Position numbers and translations under genes: made by a program
Notes under the pieces: generated by a model
Seen by the model: the letters and a program-made list of their open reading frames with translations, nothing else
The model's database searches: none
What the model was told of the DNA's origin: nothing
In this document: piece after piece, positions 35,963-46,864 of the stretch
Layout: each line of letters opens with the position of its first letter
Numbering within the stretch: position 1 is the stretch's first letter
Origin: Stemphylium vesicarium
Taxonomy: Eukaryota; Ascomycota; Dothideomycetes; Pleosporales; Pleosporaceae
Direction of reading: 5' to 3'
NCBI GenBank assembly: GCA_004380135.1
Contig: QXCR01000164.1
Location: 1 to 62,718, forward strand
Length of the DNA stretch: 62,718 nucleotides

Positions 35963-36788
35963 AGTCGTGTTATCAAGATATATCTGCTTAGACGCGCATG
36001 TAATCCATATCATATACCCTGTTCCAATCGTGTTTTCCCCGCATGTGGCTGCTCCCAAGTCACCTTCCCAGTTACGGCTGGACCCTCAACATGTTCGCAT
36101 TTCGTAGCACCCCTGCCAAAAATTTCCTGCGTCTTCGGCGCTTTTCCTTCTGCCAGCATTTTCGCAATACCGCCTCTTTGTGCGTAATGGAATTATGTGT
36201 AAAGCGCAAAACCCAATGGCGTTAGTCTTGCGAGGCTCACTCTCACTTGGATAATATCCAAGAAAGCAACGCTGTTTTGCAGCGGGCTAGATGGGGGTCT
36301 CGCTGTCCAGTGGGAGAGGACTGTGGCTTGCCTCGGCACGTCATGACCATGTTATTCGCCCAAAAATGTTGCGCAGCCGCTAAAATCCTCATCAGAACCA
36401 AGAAGGCCTGTCGCAGTCCTTTGCCTGCTCTTTCTAGCTTCCGGTCCGATGCACCTTTACTAGATACGTGGTCGCTCCGAGCATATCTGTGCACTCTGCC
36501 CTCGATATATCTTGTGTGCGCCGCCCCGGGTTCGTGCGCCGAAGCCGTCAATTGCTGCAAGGCACCAACGCATCGCGTGTCGATTACTACACCAACACCA
36601 CCAACTAATCGCCCGAGACTTGGGCCGACGATAGCTACCTGAGCCTCGCCCTGTTGAGAGCTGCTTGCTACGACGCCCGCTAGCGTAACGGCTCGGCATT
36701 GACCTCACCGAGCCACAGAAACTTTCCCTGCCGTCTCCGGAACCTTTCTCTACCAACAATCTCACTCGCACACACACAGAAAGCCACC
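35963..36788. other. Intergenic region between AIM3-like and elongase genes
   Basis: This stretch holds the 3' flank of the AIM3-like gene and the elongase promoter. The last 100 bases before 36789 are pyrimidine- and ACA-rich leader sequence. Nothing else recognised. Confidence 0.45.
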
Positions 36789-38758
36789 ATGTCCGGCGCA
36801 GGTCCCTCTCTCCATCCCGGAGACTGGCCATCAAGGGCTGTCCTCCAATTCCCTCCCGATGTCGCGCCCTTGCCCATCCCACCTCCGTGGACCGGCGAGT
36901 CGACGTTTGCGAACCCATTCCCCATTCCTGAGGACATCTACCAGGGCGCACTGTCCTACAAGGTCCCGCTGACCATCGCCTCAATCTACTTCGTCACCGT
37001 CACCTACGTCAACTGGTACAACCGCCAGCATGGAAACAAGCCGTGGAGGATCGCAAAGACGCGCCCATTCTACGCCTTTGTCATCTTCCACAATGTCTTC
37101 CTGGCCGTCTACTCGGCCATTACCTGCGTGGCCATGATCCGCTGCCTGAAGCACTCCTTCCCCCACTACAGCGAGCCCAATGCTGTTGTCGGCACCATCG
37201 ACGCTCTCTGCAAGATCCACGGTCCTCGCGGACTGGGCGACGCTGTCACGTACAGCAACGCCAACGATACCTGGAGCAGCTTGAACTCAAACGTCGCCGT
37301 GGGAGCCAATGGTCTCCCAGACACGTCTGATGTTGGCAGGATCTGGAACGAGGGCCTGGCTTTCTGGGGCTGGTGGTTCTACCTCTCCAAGTTCTACGAG
37401 GTTCTCGACACGGCCATTATTCTCGCAAAGGGCAAGCGAAGCACCACTCTCCAGAAGTACCACCACGCCGGTGCTATGCTGTCCATGTGGGCTGGCATGC
37501 GCTTCATGTCTCCGCCCATCTGGATGTTTGCTCTGGTCAACTCTGGCATCCACGCCATGATGGTAAGCTCTTAAAATTTCCCCAATTGGTGCCTACTAAT
37601 CATTTTCAGTACACCTACTACACCGTCTCCGCCCTCGGCTACCGCGTCCCCAACATCGTCAAGCGAACTCTCACCACTCTCCAAATCACCCAGTTCCTCG
37701 TCGGCTCCGCCTTTGCCGCCATCCACCTCTTCATCTCCTACACCGTTCCCGTCTCGGTTGCATACAAGGTCGCTGAGAAGGTTGCACAGAAGGTCGCGCC
37801 TGAGGTCTCGTCTACTGTCTCGTCCGCAGTTTCCTCGGCTACCGAGTCTGTTGCCGAAGCTCTGCCCACGGCAACTGGTGCGGCTGTAGCCTTCCTCAGG
37901 AAGCTCATTTACCGTGCAGCTGGCGATGAGGGTCTTGCTGAGAACATTCCCGTTCCTGGCCAACCTATCCCCGTCCGCCAACAGCAGCAGCAGGTAGTTG
38001 CCGCAGAGCCTGTCCCTCAGCACAATGCTGTACACGACTTCTTCCACCCTCAGGAGACTGTTGAGAAGATCTTCTACCGCACTGAGTATCAGACTGTTCC
38101 TTGCGTCGACACATCCGGCCAGGCTTTCGCCATCTACGTGAACCTGATCTACCTTGCACCTCTTACCATCCTGTTCATGCGCTTCTTCTTCAAGTCCTAC
38201 CTCCGCCGCTCGTCGCCCAACACAAAGCGCGACTTCAAGCCCCGTACCATCTCCGACGCAGCTGGCGACGCTAGCCGCAAAGTAGAGCGCGAACTCGATT
38301 CCCTCGACAAATCAGCCGAAGATGCCATCTCCTCAGGCGTAAACAGGGCTAGGGATGCTGTTCGCGGAAGGAAGCCAGCCAATGGCCATATCAAAGACCA
38401 AAGGCAGGGTAGCATGAGCCCGGCCAACCAGAAGTTCTTGGAGAATGTCAACCGCAGAGTCAGCCAAAAGCTCCAGGAGCTTGACGAGGGCGCTGAGGCT
38501 ACTAGCCAAAAGGCGAAACAGATCGCCAAGGAGCTAGTCGGCAAAGCTGAGAACGCTGGCGACAAGCTCGAGCATGCGTACGAAGACAACGAGGAGGACA
38601 TTGCCGAGAAGGCCAAGGAAAACATGAGCGGCAAATCCTCAAGCAACAAGAAGGGAAAGCAACAAAACCAAACGGATGAAGCCGTCGCAAAGCCAGAGGA
38701 CGAGCCCGAACCCAAAGACATCAACAACACGCTGGGCAAGGGTGACGGTTTGTTCTAA
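36789..38758 (+). CDS. ELO-family fatty acid elongase with long C-terminal extension
   Basis: ER enzyme that condenses malonyl-CoA with an acyl-CoA in fatty acid elongation. Exons: 36789-37562 and 37610-38758, 640 residues, about twice the core ELO size of ~300-350. ELO marks: KFYEVLDTAIILAKG (201-215) and QKYHHAG (222-228), in which the first histidine of the HxxHH box is Gln, the variant reported for PUFA-type elongases. Then IHAMMYTYYTVSALG and a further hydrophobic segment near LIYLAPLTILFMRFFF. From about residue 480 the protein is a charged, Ala/Glu/Lys-rich helical tail (VNRRVSQKLQELDEGAEATS) resembling amphipathic lipid-binding or coiled-coil sequence. Substrate is unknown. The protein ends with an acidic segment and GKGDGLF. 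Confidence 0.88.
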
Positions 38759-39464
38759 AAAAAATGAAGCTTTATCGCATGCTACCATTCATCCACACAA
38801 AGGGTACCAAGGTACTTTACCAAAGGGGGAACTGAGAGCGAAGTTCAAACATGACCGCAGCAGCAGCACCAAGCAGCGGGAGAGGAGCACCAAGTTCGGT
38901 TAACCCTGCCTGCCCGTATAATTAGGGTTTGACGCTACAACTTCTTAGGCGCTGTATTAGACTTTTTGAGATATCCCCCCAACCCAACCCAACCCCCCAA
39001 CCCCACCCCGGACTTTTTTGTCTAAGCCCCAAATGAAAAACAATATGCTAGCTAGGAAGAGAAAAAGGGAGATGAACAGGCTCAGGGCTCAGGGCTCGGG
39101 GCAAACAACACTACTTGTACACAAAAGTTTCGGCAGATCGGCGGGGTTATCGATATATCATTTTTTCTTACTGGCTCAATAGGGTAGGTAGGGTAGGACA
39201 AGGGATGGGATTTTTGGTTTGGGAATAGTGTTGGATGGGTGGATGGATGGATGAATGGCGCAAGAATTGTTTCTAGTTCGTTCATCTTAATTCTTCGAAC
39301 TATTGCCCCAAGTTCCCGCCTATAGTGACAAGTGATGATCTTAATCTGTTTTTTTTTGGTGATGTTGCAACCCGGTTGATTGTGGTTTTACCGTAGTCAA
39401 GACAAAGATGAGGATAACCTTGGAAAGTGAAGCGGCAACGTCAGCGTCAACGTCAGTGTCAACA
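38759..39464. other. Convergent intergenic region, elongase / APC10
   Basis: This is shared 3' flank of two convergent genes. It contains an AACCC/CCCAACCC-rich stretch at about 38978-39006 and T-rich runs. No gene. Confidence 0.5.
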
Positions 39465-40919
39465 TCAACGTATCCCACCATCCATATCCCAAGCACTCCT
39501 ACTCCTACTACCCCCACCCCCACCAGCACCAGCACCAGCACCAACACCAATCCCCCCACCCAACTCTAACCTCTCCTCCCTAACCCTCCGCTCCCTCTTC
39601 TCCCTCGTCACCCCATCCATCCCACTCCCCTCCCCCGCCCCACCAACCACAGCCCTAACCCCCCGTTCCAGCCTCCGCTGCACCCCTGCACTTTCCCCCC
39701 CTCCTCCTCCTCCACCGCCACCTCCAGCACCGCCTCCATCCTCGTCGTTGCGCGCGAAGATCTGGAGGCCGCGTAGATGTGTATCCTTGCCGTTTTGATG
39801 GTTCTCCAGGATCTTGATCTGGACTAGATGCGCGCGCAGGACGGGCATCTTGGGGATGCGTGGCCGCGGCGCGGGGCGCGTGTGTGGCTGTGGTGCTTGC
39901 GGGGAGAGGGATGTGAAGGGTGCGCGGGGGTAGGGGCGGGGGAGGGTGGGCGTTGAGGTGTGGTTTAGGGCTGGGGTTGAGAAGGTGTTTTGGGGGGTTT
40001 GATGGGTGTTGCGGAGGTCGTGTGTGTGCTGCGTGTGGTGATGGGTTGTGTCGAAGGATGAGGATGGGGGGAGGGGTGTATGCAACTGTTGTTGCTGTTG
40101 CAGTTGCAGTTGCTGTTGTTGGGTTTGGACTGGGGTGTGGAAATCTGCGTCTGGCAAGGGGTGGGGAGCGGCGTTTTCGGAATCAGAAGATGCGTCGTTG
40201 GGTCTGGCAACGCCTCCATTTGGTAGTGTAGATGGGTCGGTAATCATTCTTTGGGATGCGTCGTCTGCTCTGTTACCGTCTACTCCTTCGTCTTCATCGT
40301 CGTCGTCGTCGGAGCCATCGCTGTCAATATCCCCCACACCTGCAAAGTCGGCCCAGACCCAGCCCCGGGGACTCTCGAGTCTCATCTCGCCCCATTCTTG
40401 GAGATCGTTCATGCCGCTGCCGGCTAAGAAGATTATCCTAGTGGGCGTGTAGCTCTCATCTTGTTCGAAGTCTAGGTAGAGCCGCAGTCCTACTATCCGA
40501 ACGAGTTTGAAGAAGTGGATGTTAAGGTAGTGTGGTTGAGGGCCATCAGATTGCCAGAAGAGATTGGTATTTGGGTGACGTAGCTGGGGAATCGAACAGC
40601 CTGGTTTGGAAGAAGATACAGTCCATGACGCTAGTGTACTGATTTCGCGGAGATATGGTGGCGGTGGATCAAGGTTGGGTAGTGGATTAGGTTGAGATGG
40701 GGAGGCAAGGGCCTCGTCGTCTTCTTCCAGGTCATCTTCTTCGCCTCCCTCGCCGTCGTCTTCAAGAGCTATGAGCTCTTCGCCTTCATCTTCATCTTCA
40801 TCATCCATCTCCTGCTCTTCTTGGCGGTTGGCGAGATCGACATCGCTGTCGCTATCTTCTGCCTCGGAGGGTGGGGGTATATGGTGCGGTTGACCCCGGC
40901 GGCGAAGTGAAGGTGGCAT
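39465..40919 (-). CDS. APC10: Anaphase-promoting complex subunit 10 (Doc1/APC10)
   Basis: Substrate-recognition and processivity subunit of the APC/C ubiquitin ligase. Single exon, 484 residues; typical APC10 is under 300. The N-terminal 90 residues are acidic and disordered. The DOC domain starts at residue 90 (LREISTLASWTVSSSKPGCSI, HFFKLVRIVGLRLYLD, DESYTPTRIIFLAGS, GWVWADF), is broken by a ~160-residue Asp-, Gln-, His- and Pro-rich insert (about 197-357), and resumes at VLRAHLVQIKILENHQNGKDTHLRGLQIFA. A Gly- and Arg-rich tail of ~90 residues follows and the last two residues are Ile-Arg, the IR tail that docks APC10 on CDC27/APC3. All key features are thus kept in spite of the inserts. 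The opposite-strand frames here are shadows. Confidence 0.93.
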   Translation of the reverse strand: MPPSLRRRGQPHHIPPPSEAEDSDSDVDLANRQEEQEMDDEDEDEGEELIALEDDGEGGEEDDLEEDDEALASPSQPNPLPNLDPPPPYLREISTLASWTVSSSKPGCSIPQLRHPNTNLFWQSDGPQPHYLNIHFFKLVRIVGLRLYLDFEQDESYTPTRIIFLAGSGMNDLQEWGEMRLESPRGWVWADFAGVGDIDSDGSDDDDDEDEGVDGNRADDASQRMITDPSTLPNGGVARPNDASSDSENAAPHPLPDADFHTPVQTQQQQLQLQQQQQLHTPLPPSSSFDTTHHHTQHTHDLRNTHQTPQNTFSTPALNHTSTPTLPRPYPRAPFTSLSPQAPQPHTRPAPRPRIPKMPVLRAHLVQIKILENHQNGKDTHLRGLQIFARNDEDGGGAGGGGGGGGGGESAGVQRRLERGVRAVVGGAGEGSGMDGVTREKRERRVREERLELGGGIGVGAGAGAGGGGGSRSRSAWDMDGGIR

Positions 40920-42161
40920 GATTCTGATAGTAGTCTACGTCACCTTGCGAGATCGCCAGCCAGGTGGGATCCGGACTGATAATTGGGTACAGGGCTCGCG
41001 AATTGAAGGGTCGCGGTATCGTGTTTCCGAAAAAGCTACTCAAGTCTCGAATACGATCATGCCAAGGCGCTCATCGATCTTGCAAGATCGTGGCGCGGGA
41101 CTCTGATGTCTCCGTGTGATTGGGGTGCAGGCGGGCGTTTGAGATCGTCGACAGCTGATGGTGAGGGTAAACAAAGACTGATCTCGCTTAAGCTCACCAA
41201 GTCGCTATGGTGGCCAGATCTCACAAGATCTTAATGCTACCAGTACATCTTTTAGCGGCGCAGTATGTTTTCTTTTTCGCGATGCGACTATATCTCGTTG
41301 GTGGGAATAGTAGGAAATGCCGTGGTTGAGTGACGGAAGACCTAGAGGCCTGTGCGTCGGGGAAATTGCTGCCAGGTACGCCGCCGCTCGTACCTGCAGC
41401 TCGCAGCTCTTCCCCCACACCCCCTACAGCCTACACGACCGCGGCAACGCCCAAGTTTCGCCGCTGCATGTATCCGTCGCGATGCATAGAGCGTGCACGA
41501 ATGGAAACATCCGGAGGGCCACATGATGCCCAATATTGCCCAATACACGCTATTGCGCGGACTGGCTTCCCCTCTTCCGCCGCGGTCTGGTAGCGGATCA
41601 CACCAAACGGGCCTTGGGCTCGCTTCAGTTGCGGCCAATCCGGCCAACGGGACTCTCCGACGCCCCTGGGCATACGATGGAGTGACTCTGACAATGGACG
41701 CCGACGACAGCCAGTCTAGCAACATTGAATGGTCGTCTAGGGCACCCCTGCACGAACTACATTGGACTACATAGGTAGTTCAACCAAACTCCTCAATACT
41801 GCATCATCTATCTTAAACCAGGTCCGTCCCCCAGGGTTCCCACAGCCCAGATCCTACTTTGCTTTTCACAGCACTCGATACACTCTTGAAGTACTACGTC
41901 ATCTTTGTCTATCGTGCAATCTGTATTGCCGCTTTCGAGGCCCTGCATATCTCCCTTGTCACATCTGGAGCCCTCTGGTCGGCTTCGCATGATATGTAGC
42001 CTCGAAGCCACTCTATCGGCTAAAGGAGTCACCCTCCCGTTATCCGTCGTACTTTTCAGCGTTCCTTCTCCGACCTACTCCTATCGCTCCGCTCCACCAC
42101 CTCGACATTCCGATACCTCACGTGATCTCTCGTAAACCATCGAAACCAACGTCAGTCCGAC
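40920..42161. promoter_or_regulatory. Divergent promoter region, APC10 (-) / rhodopsin-domain protein (+)
   Basis: About 1.2 kb. The right 250 bases are C/T-rich leader-like sequence before the 42162 ATG. Frames between 41205 and 41992 have no domain. Nothing else recognised. Confidence 0.4.
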
Positions 42162-43495
42162 ATGACTGCCCACAGCACTGACGATGTGGCGTCATCGAGC
42201 GTGCAACAGGAAAGGGTTACTATAGCTTTCCTGATTGTGTCATGGCTGTTCATACTGTTGAGGATATGGACTCGCACATTCGTCATTTCAAGCTTTGGCT
42301 GGGACGATAGCGCTATGATTCTTGCAGGAGTGAGTTTTTGCATTCGGCCTGATCATGATTATGGCTAACCTTCATAGATGGTCTTCACGGTCTACTGCGC
42401 GGCGACACTGTACGTCGCAGGGAACGGCGGAGGGACACATGTAACTGATATAGTGCAGCTGCAGGCTTTGACAAAGGTACTACTATCTCCTTGCATTCAT
42501 TCGGAGCCCTCGTTAACAATTACAGTGGGTCGTTGTCAGCGAAGCCTGCTACATCATGGCTATGATGATCATCAAGATATCCCTTGCCATTTTTTTCGCT
42601 CGGATCGTAGTCAGGCAATGGCACCTCATCCTCATTTACGCAACTCTCTCCATCTGCATGCTCTCGTCCACTTCGGCCTTTTTCTACAGCATCTTCCGGT
42701 GTGGGACGGACTTGGACGAATATGCCATACAGCAACTGATTAACGATTGTGCACCTCGTCACCTCGACTTGTTCATTGCCTACCAGCAAGGTATGTTTTG
42801 TGTCCCTTTGTCCATGACATGTAAGCGCTGTAGCTAACTTTGTCTTGAAAGCTGCCTTCAGTACCGTTACGGACATCGTGTTCGTCGCTATGCCTATTTT
42901 GGTTCTCTGGAATGCCAACATGGACCGACGGACCAAAGTTTCGGTCGGTGCCATCTTGTGCATGGCCACGCTGTATGGACTCACAAACCCGACTGTTGGA
43001 TCCTCGCTAACACTTCACAGTGGTACAGTCTGCTCCATCATACGATTCCGTTATATCGAAGGTCTCCTGGAAATCGACGACTTCTTTTGGAACGTCATCA
43101 ACATCACCATGTGGAGTACTATTGAAGCTGGCGCATGCATTGTTGCCGGTTGCATAGCCACACTGAGACCGCTCTTGAAATGCGCCATGGTCAGAGCGCA
43201 AGAGTCGACTGCTCTTTCTGGCTACAGAGCACAGATATCGAGAACTCTAAGATCCAGCCAGCGCTCGCACGTCCGCTCGACCCGCGATATTGGACTTTCA
43301 GAAATCGACCCAAACTACTACAGCCCCAACAAAGGGCCGAGTCCCCAGCTCAAACAGCCACCGACTTATGTCGAATACATCGCACGCCCGGGTTCCGCCG
43401 TCGTTCCGCTCTCATCTGATATTGGCGACAAACGGGCTAGTACGGATTTCATCCTGGAGCGACCCGAACCGAAGTACAAAAAAGACATGTCATAA
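42162..43495 (+). CDS. Rhodopsin-domain (PTH11-related) seven-helix membrane protein, first copy
   Basis: Exons: 42162-42329, 42378-42476, 42526-42790, 42852-42972 and 43021-43495, 375 residues. Seven hydrophobic segments: VTIAFLIVSWLFILLR, MVFTVYCAATLYV, SEACYIMAMMIIKISLAIFFA, HLILIYATLSICM, AAFSTVTDIVFVAMPILVLW, VSVGAILCMATLGTVCSII and the helix at FFWNVINITMWSTIEAGACIVAG. Family signatures include GWDDSAMI and IRFRYI. There is no CFEM domain and no signal peptide. The family is large in filamentous fungi and probably includes receptors; ligands are unknown. The tail is Ser/Pro-rich with many possible phosphorylation sites. The fourth intron join (CT|T) restores ATLGTV; joins sum to whole codons. 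Confidence 0.85.
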
Positions 43496-45129
43496 TCGCG
43501 GGAGTTCGAAAAACGATGTTGGCGAGAAGCGGGGAGAGCGGCTGAGACAGGCGCGTCAGCCGTCTCCCCAGATCTCTGCAGGGTCGGGGTGAAGCTAAGT
43601 CAGCCACATACAGGGCTAGCGACGATCCGAGCACCTAGCTCCGTAGATCAGCATGGTCAGGCATTACCTCGCCGACCCTGTAGGAGAGCTGGGAGGTACA
43701 ACAAGGCCTCCTGCCGTACACCATGTCGCTTCAGAGACATGTCGTCGGCCCTTGACGTCCATGAGCCACCTTCGTACAACATCACAAGGTCTCTGGTGAC
43801 GTCGTGGAAGTATGCGAGGACGAACACGAGAAGCCACTGCACGACAGGACGCTACAGCAGGCTCGCTCCCTCCGCTTGGGACCGGACCCCAACTAGTCAA
43901 AGCATCTAGTGATGGATACAAACAAGGACGACAAAGAAACTACACGGGTCTTGGAAGCAAAGGAACTTACCAGCCTGGTTCCTGAAGCAGACAAATTGCG
44001 GGTTCATTGGAACATTCAAGTTGGCGAACGAAATGTCTATTCTTGCCCACGCAGACGCTATGCAGCATCACTTTCTCAGATGCATCTTGCCTCACTTCCC
44101 TTCCGGGCATGATCGCAACGGGCCAGTGCACTCAGACTTCCACATCTGGAATGTACACTGCTCGACACGGTCAATGCATCTAGACACTATCTGCAGCATG
44201 GGGTTGCCGCGACATGACGGTGATAGTCCACTGGAGTTGCACCTACACCTTTCAAGACCTTGGAGACTGCCTTTCCATCAGACTAGCAGCTTCTCGCCAC
44301 TCACTCTACATCTCCTTTGCCTTCCTCTTCTCAATAACATAGTTAACGGCCTACCTATCTTAAATAATGAAATAAATTTAATAAACAATCACTATCACCA
44401 TGCCTTGTCTTTTCTTGCATCCCATATGCAGAAGCAGATGATGATGAAAGGAACGCGACGCTAACCCACCCCGTTTCCAGTACCGAGACTGGGGCCTTGG
44501 GTATCAAGATCTTGGATAGATCTGGAGTCTAGACGCGAGAGACACACAGAGACAGAGAGACAGAGGGACGGGATCTCGACTGCAGATCAATCACGTGGTG
44601 GGGATCTCCGCCGTAGATCTGCCTTAGTGCGTCGAACGGCGCTGGGCAGCAATAAGCAGTAGCAGCAACAAGTAGCAGCAGCAACAGCAACGCCGCCCCA
44701 ACTCTATGGGGCCTGGAACAAGATTCTTCGTACCCAAGGCCACTCACATGTTTCTGCTTGACGCTATGCTGCGGGGACGTTTTTTTTTCTGGAGTGTGGA
44801 TGCACAGGGTATCGATGCATACGGTGCGGAGTAAGGATGTTGGGTAGACTTGCTTGCGAGACTAATCACTCGAACCCAGGGCCTTCGCTCAATAATGTGT
44901 GTAGGAAGAGTCCCGTCATGCCCCTGTTGAGCTGCGCGCAGATGCATGGTGGCACTATACCATTACACTCGTAATCTCGGTTCGCGAAGAAGTTTTTCCA
45001 TCCTCCTTAGTACCATGTGTGAGATTGGATTGCCTTGCATCTTAGCGTCTTAAAACGATCCTCTTATCATTTGCTGGGAGACCTTGCGAGCTTCATTACC
45101 TTTTCCGATGAATTTTCTATAAGTCGCGT
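43496..45129. other. Gene-poor region, left part
   Basis: No gene recognised. Two frames at 43909-44464 have poor coding character. The stretch becomes AT-rich at about 44330-44400 and carries a degenerate CAG-type repeat at 44650-44695. A tRNA-like B box near 44870 was rejected. Probably accessory or repeat-derived sequence. Confidence 0.4.
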
Positions 45130-45357
45130 ATGAATTTATTCGCGCTTCGTGGCAAGGTGGAGAAATTTTACTGGGGGAAGGTATCTATTGACAATTTTCA
45201 TAGGCAATATATCATCTATCGCACTGAAGGTCGCCTTTCGACCTACCAAAAAATCAACGGAACATTGTACGGTAAGCAATTTGAGCTAGGTGATTGAGAC
45301 AAAAGCTTAAATACTAGCTGGTGTCTTTGATCTTGAAATGCAGAACTGCGACAGTGA
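45130..45357 (+). CDS. Candidate small spliced ORF, 51 residues, unknown
   Basis: I do not recognise this. An ATG frame reads MNLFALRGKVEKFYWGKVS and on to RTEGRLSTYQKINGTLY, and reaches a GTAAGC donor at 45272. An acceptor (GAAATGCAG) ends at 45343, with a CTAG-containing branch region before it. Splicing joins G to AACTGCGACAG then TGA. The residue mix is protein-like and the intron signals are good, but the product is very short and starts soon after an in-frame stop. It may be a real small gene, the tail of a larger decayed one, or chance. Confidence 0.25.
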
Positions 45358-45676
45358 ATCCTAGGATCATGAGTATAAACCTACATTGTCTCGACAAGTA
45401 TACCATCATTCACAAATCGCCTTTAAGAATTAACATAGTAGGAAAGTAAGAACGTAAGCACTAAAGTGCAATTGCTATAGTGATATGTGTGATCGTGATT
45501 TTAAGAGCACTACACACAAGCAAAGAGACTTCTAAAGCCGTTGTACCAAGTTAAAAGAAAACCCAGAAAGGAATGTAGTTCACTTGTTCAATGGGCTAGG
45601 CTCAATGTTAGCACATTGGCGCTGCCTGCTATATGTACCCCATCGTTGGCGTCGCATATAATATGCTGTTAACTTC

Positions 45677-46129
45677 CTACTCGCAGTCCTCCGAGTCCTC
45701 TTCTGGAATTGTGCCGCCAAGGTTGACCGCTCCGTACATGTCGTGGGGTGGAAGGGTGTTTCGGTTTTGTAGTCCTTTGTTCGTGAACTTCTTCGAGTTC
45801 TTTACGCGTTCCATGCATTTGTAGAGCATCGCCAGTTCACCGCTAGGATCTTCATCCGACTTAGCAAAGGCCCTTAGCTCCCTTCCGGTGAAAGCCATGA
45901 CCGACCCTAGGCCCCGATATGGGACCATCCTTGGGTGGTATAAGGATGTTGTGTACTTGTAGATTTGGAACACCAGAAGGAGCTCCAGGCCGCAGTCGTC
46001 GACGATGAAGCGGATGAAATCATTGAACGATCCGCGGTGGACGATAAGGCCGTCAAAGCACCTCAGCAATACAGTCACCTCGGCGCCTCTAGGTACCTTA
46101 TTGAAGAACCCCTTGATATCGGTCACCAT
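45677..46129 (-). CDS. Orphan ORF, 150 residues, possible 3' part of a broken gene
   Basis: Unrecognised protein-like frame: begins MVTDIKGFFNKVP, contains LLRCFDGLIVHRGSFNDFIRF, hydrophobic and charged residues in balance, and ends GTIPEEDSEDCE. Its ATG overlaps the stop of the frame upstream (TAATG), which in a fungus suggests a frameshift between two parts of one gene rather than two genes. The start resembles a reverse-transcriptase motif A (D-I-K-G-F-F) but nothing later supports this. It could be an exon of a gene whose introns I could not place. Confidence 0.3.
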   Translation of the reverse strand: MVTDIKGFFNKVPRGAEVTVLLRCFDGLIVHRGSFNDFIRFIVDDCGLELLLVFQIYKYTTSLYHPRMVPYRGLGSVMAFTGRELRAFAKSDEDPSGELAMLYKCMERVKNSKKFTNKGLQNRNTLPPHDMYGAVNLGGTIPEEDSEDCE

Positions 46130-46497
46130 TACTGCTTGGCCTTCTTATCTTTGCGCCAACCAAGGTCGGCATTTGACTGTTGCTTATGGAATGTTGCCTC
46201 GAGAACATCCCAATCGATAGGTTGGGGCGCGTTCTGTCCAAGGCGATTTCCAAGGGCGAGACCCTCCTCCTTCCTTCTCTCGATATTTTCGGATTGATCG
46301 TGTTGGGTCTTTCTCCCATCGGATATCCTGGTGCGCGTGTTGACCCGGATTATGTTGCAGCAGCCAGGAGGTATACACCGTGCTGCGAGCCGTTTATCGC
46401 AGACATCGCAGTACCCTGAGGATATCCTGGGTACTGTGTCGTTTCCGCTTCTACCATTCAAAAGATGCCTGAAGATCTCTAGCCCACTCGGACCCAT
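46129..46497 (-). CDS. Orphan ORF, 122 residues, possible 5' part of the same broken gene
   Basis: Unrecognised frame beginning MGPSGLEIFRHLLNGRSG and ending GWRKDKKAKQ. It contains YCDVCDKRLAARCIPPGCC, a cysteine-rich patch that could bind metal but lacks a known pattern. It overlaps the next frame downstream by the sequence TAATG. Upstream, a third frame (46451-46909) overlaps its start; it is dominated by a lysine run from an AAG repeat and contains the 35-bp repeat copy. Taken together these look like a decayed or lineage-specific gene. Confidence 0.3.
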   Translation of the reverse strand: MGPSGLEIFRHLLNGRSGNDTVPRISSGYCDVCDKRLAARCIPPGCCNIIRVNTRTRISDGRKTQHDQSENIERRKEEGLALGNRLGQNAPQPIDWDVLEATFHKQQSNADLGWRKDKKAKQ

Positions 46498-46530
46498 TTC
46501 GTCCGCCTAATGCTGCGAGCAATGAAACCG

Positions 46531-46565
46531 TTGGGCTTCGGTCTGTGTCCTTTGACAAGTCTTCT
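46531..46565 (+). repeat. 35-bp copy of the tRNA-Arg 3' end and trailer (inverted)
   Basis: These 35 bases are the exact reverse complement of 48152-48186, which spans the last nine residues of the tRNA-Arg(UCG) gene and the next 25 bases of its 3' trailer. Here they sit 1.6 kb away in the opposite orientation. The match stops at the point where the tRNA copy runs into its T-run terminator. Confidence 0.85.
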
Positions 46566-46827
46566 CTATGGTACCCCCAATCTTCGCGTTCGCGGTATAG
46601 TAATGGCCAGTTATGCTCGTAGTTGCTATGCTGCTGTATTGAGTGCATACACGGCACTTTAGACTGTATCGAATTGTTCCACGCTCTCTTGTTGCGGTAG
46701 CATATCTTCGCTGTGTTGATTGTTGTTTGCCTCAAACCTTTATCTTCCGGCTTGGACCTGCGCGTCGCATTTCCCTTTTTCGAGTCCTTGTCGCGCTTCT
46801 GTACGTTGACCAGGTTTTGTTTCTCCT

Positions 46828-46833
46828 TCTTCT

Positions 46834-46862
<29 letters not shown>
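46828..46862. repeat. CTT/AAG trinucleotide microsatellite
   Basis: A run of about eleven TTC units on the plus strand. On the minus strand it encodes the lysine run in the open frame 46451-46909, so that frame's coding potential is doubtful. Confidence 0.85.

Positions 46863-46864
<2 letters not shown>

Noticed and set aside
39427..39798. Pro-rich plus-strand frame opposite APC10
   Set aside because: Antisense of the Gly-rich APC10 tail.
44869..44941. tRNA-like sequence with a GGGTTCGAGT box B
   Set aside because: The T stem cannot pair (CTGGG against GATTA) and no acceptor stem matches.
45677..46129. Reverse transcriptase reading of DIKGFF
   Set aside because: Only the first motif resembles an RT; no YADD-like box or other RT blocks appear in any frame nearby.
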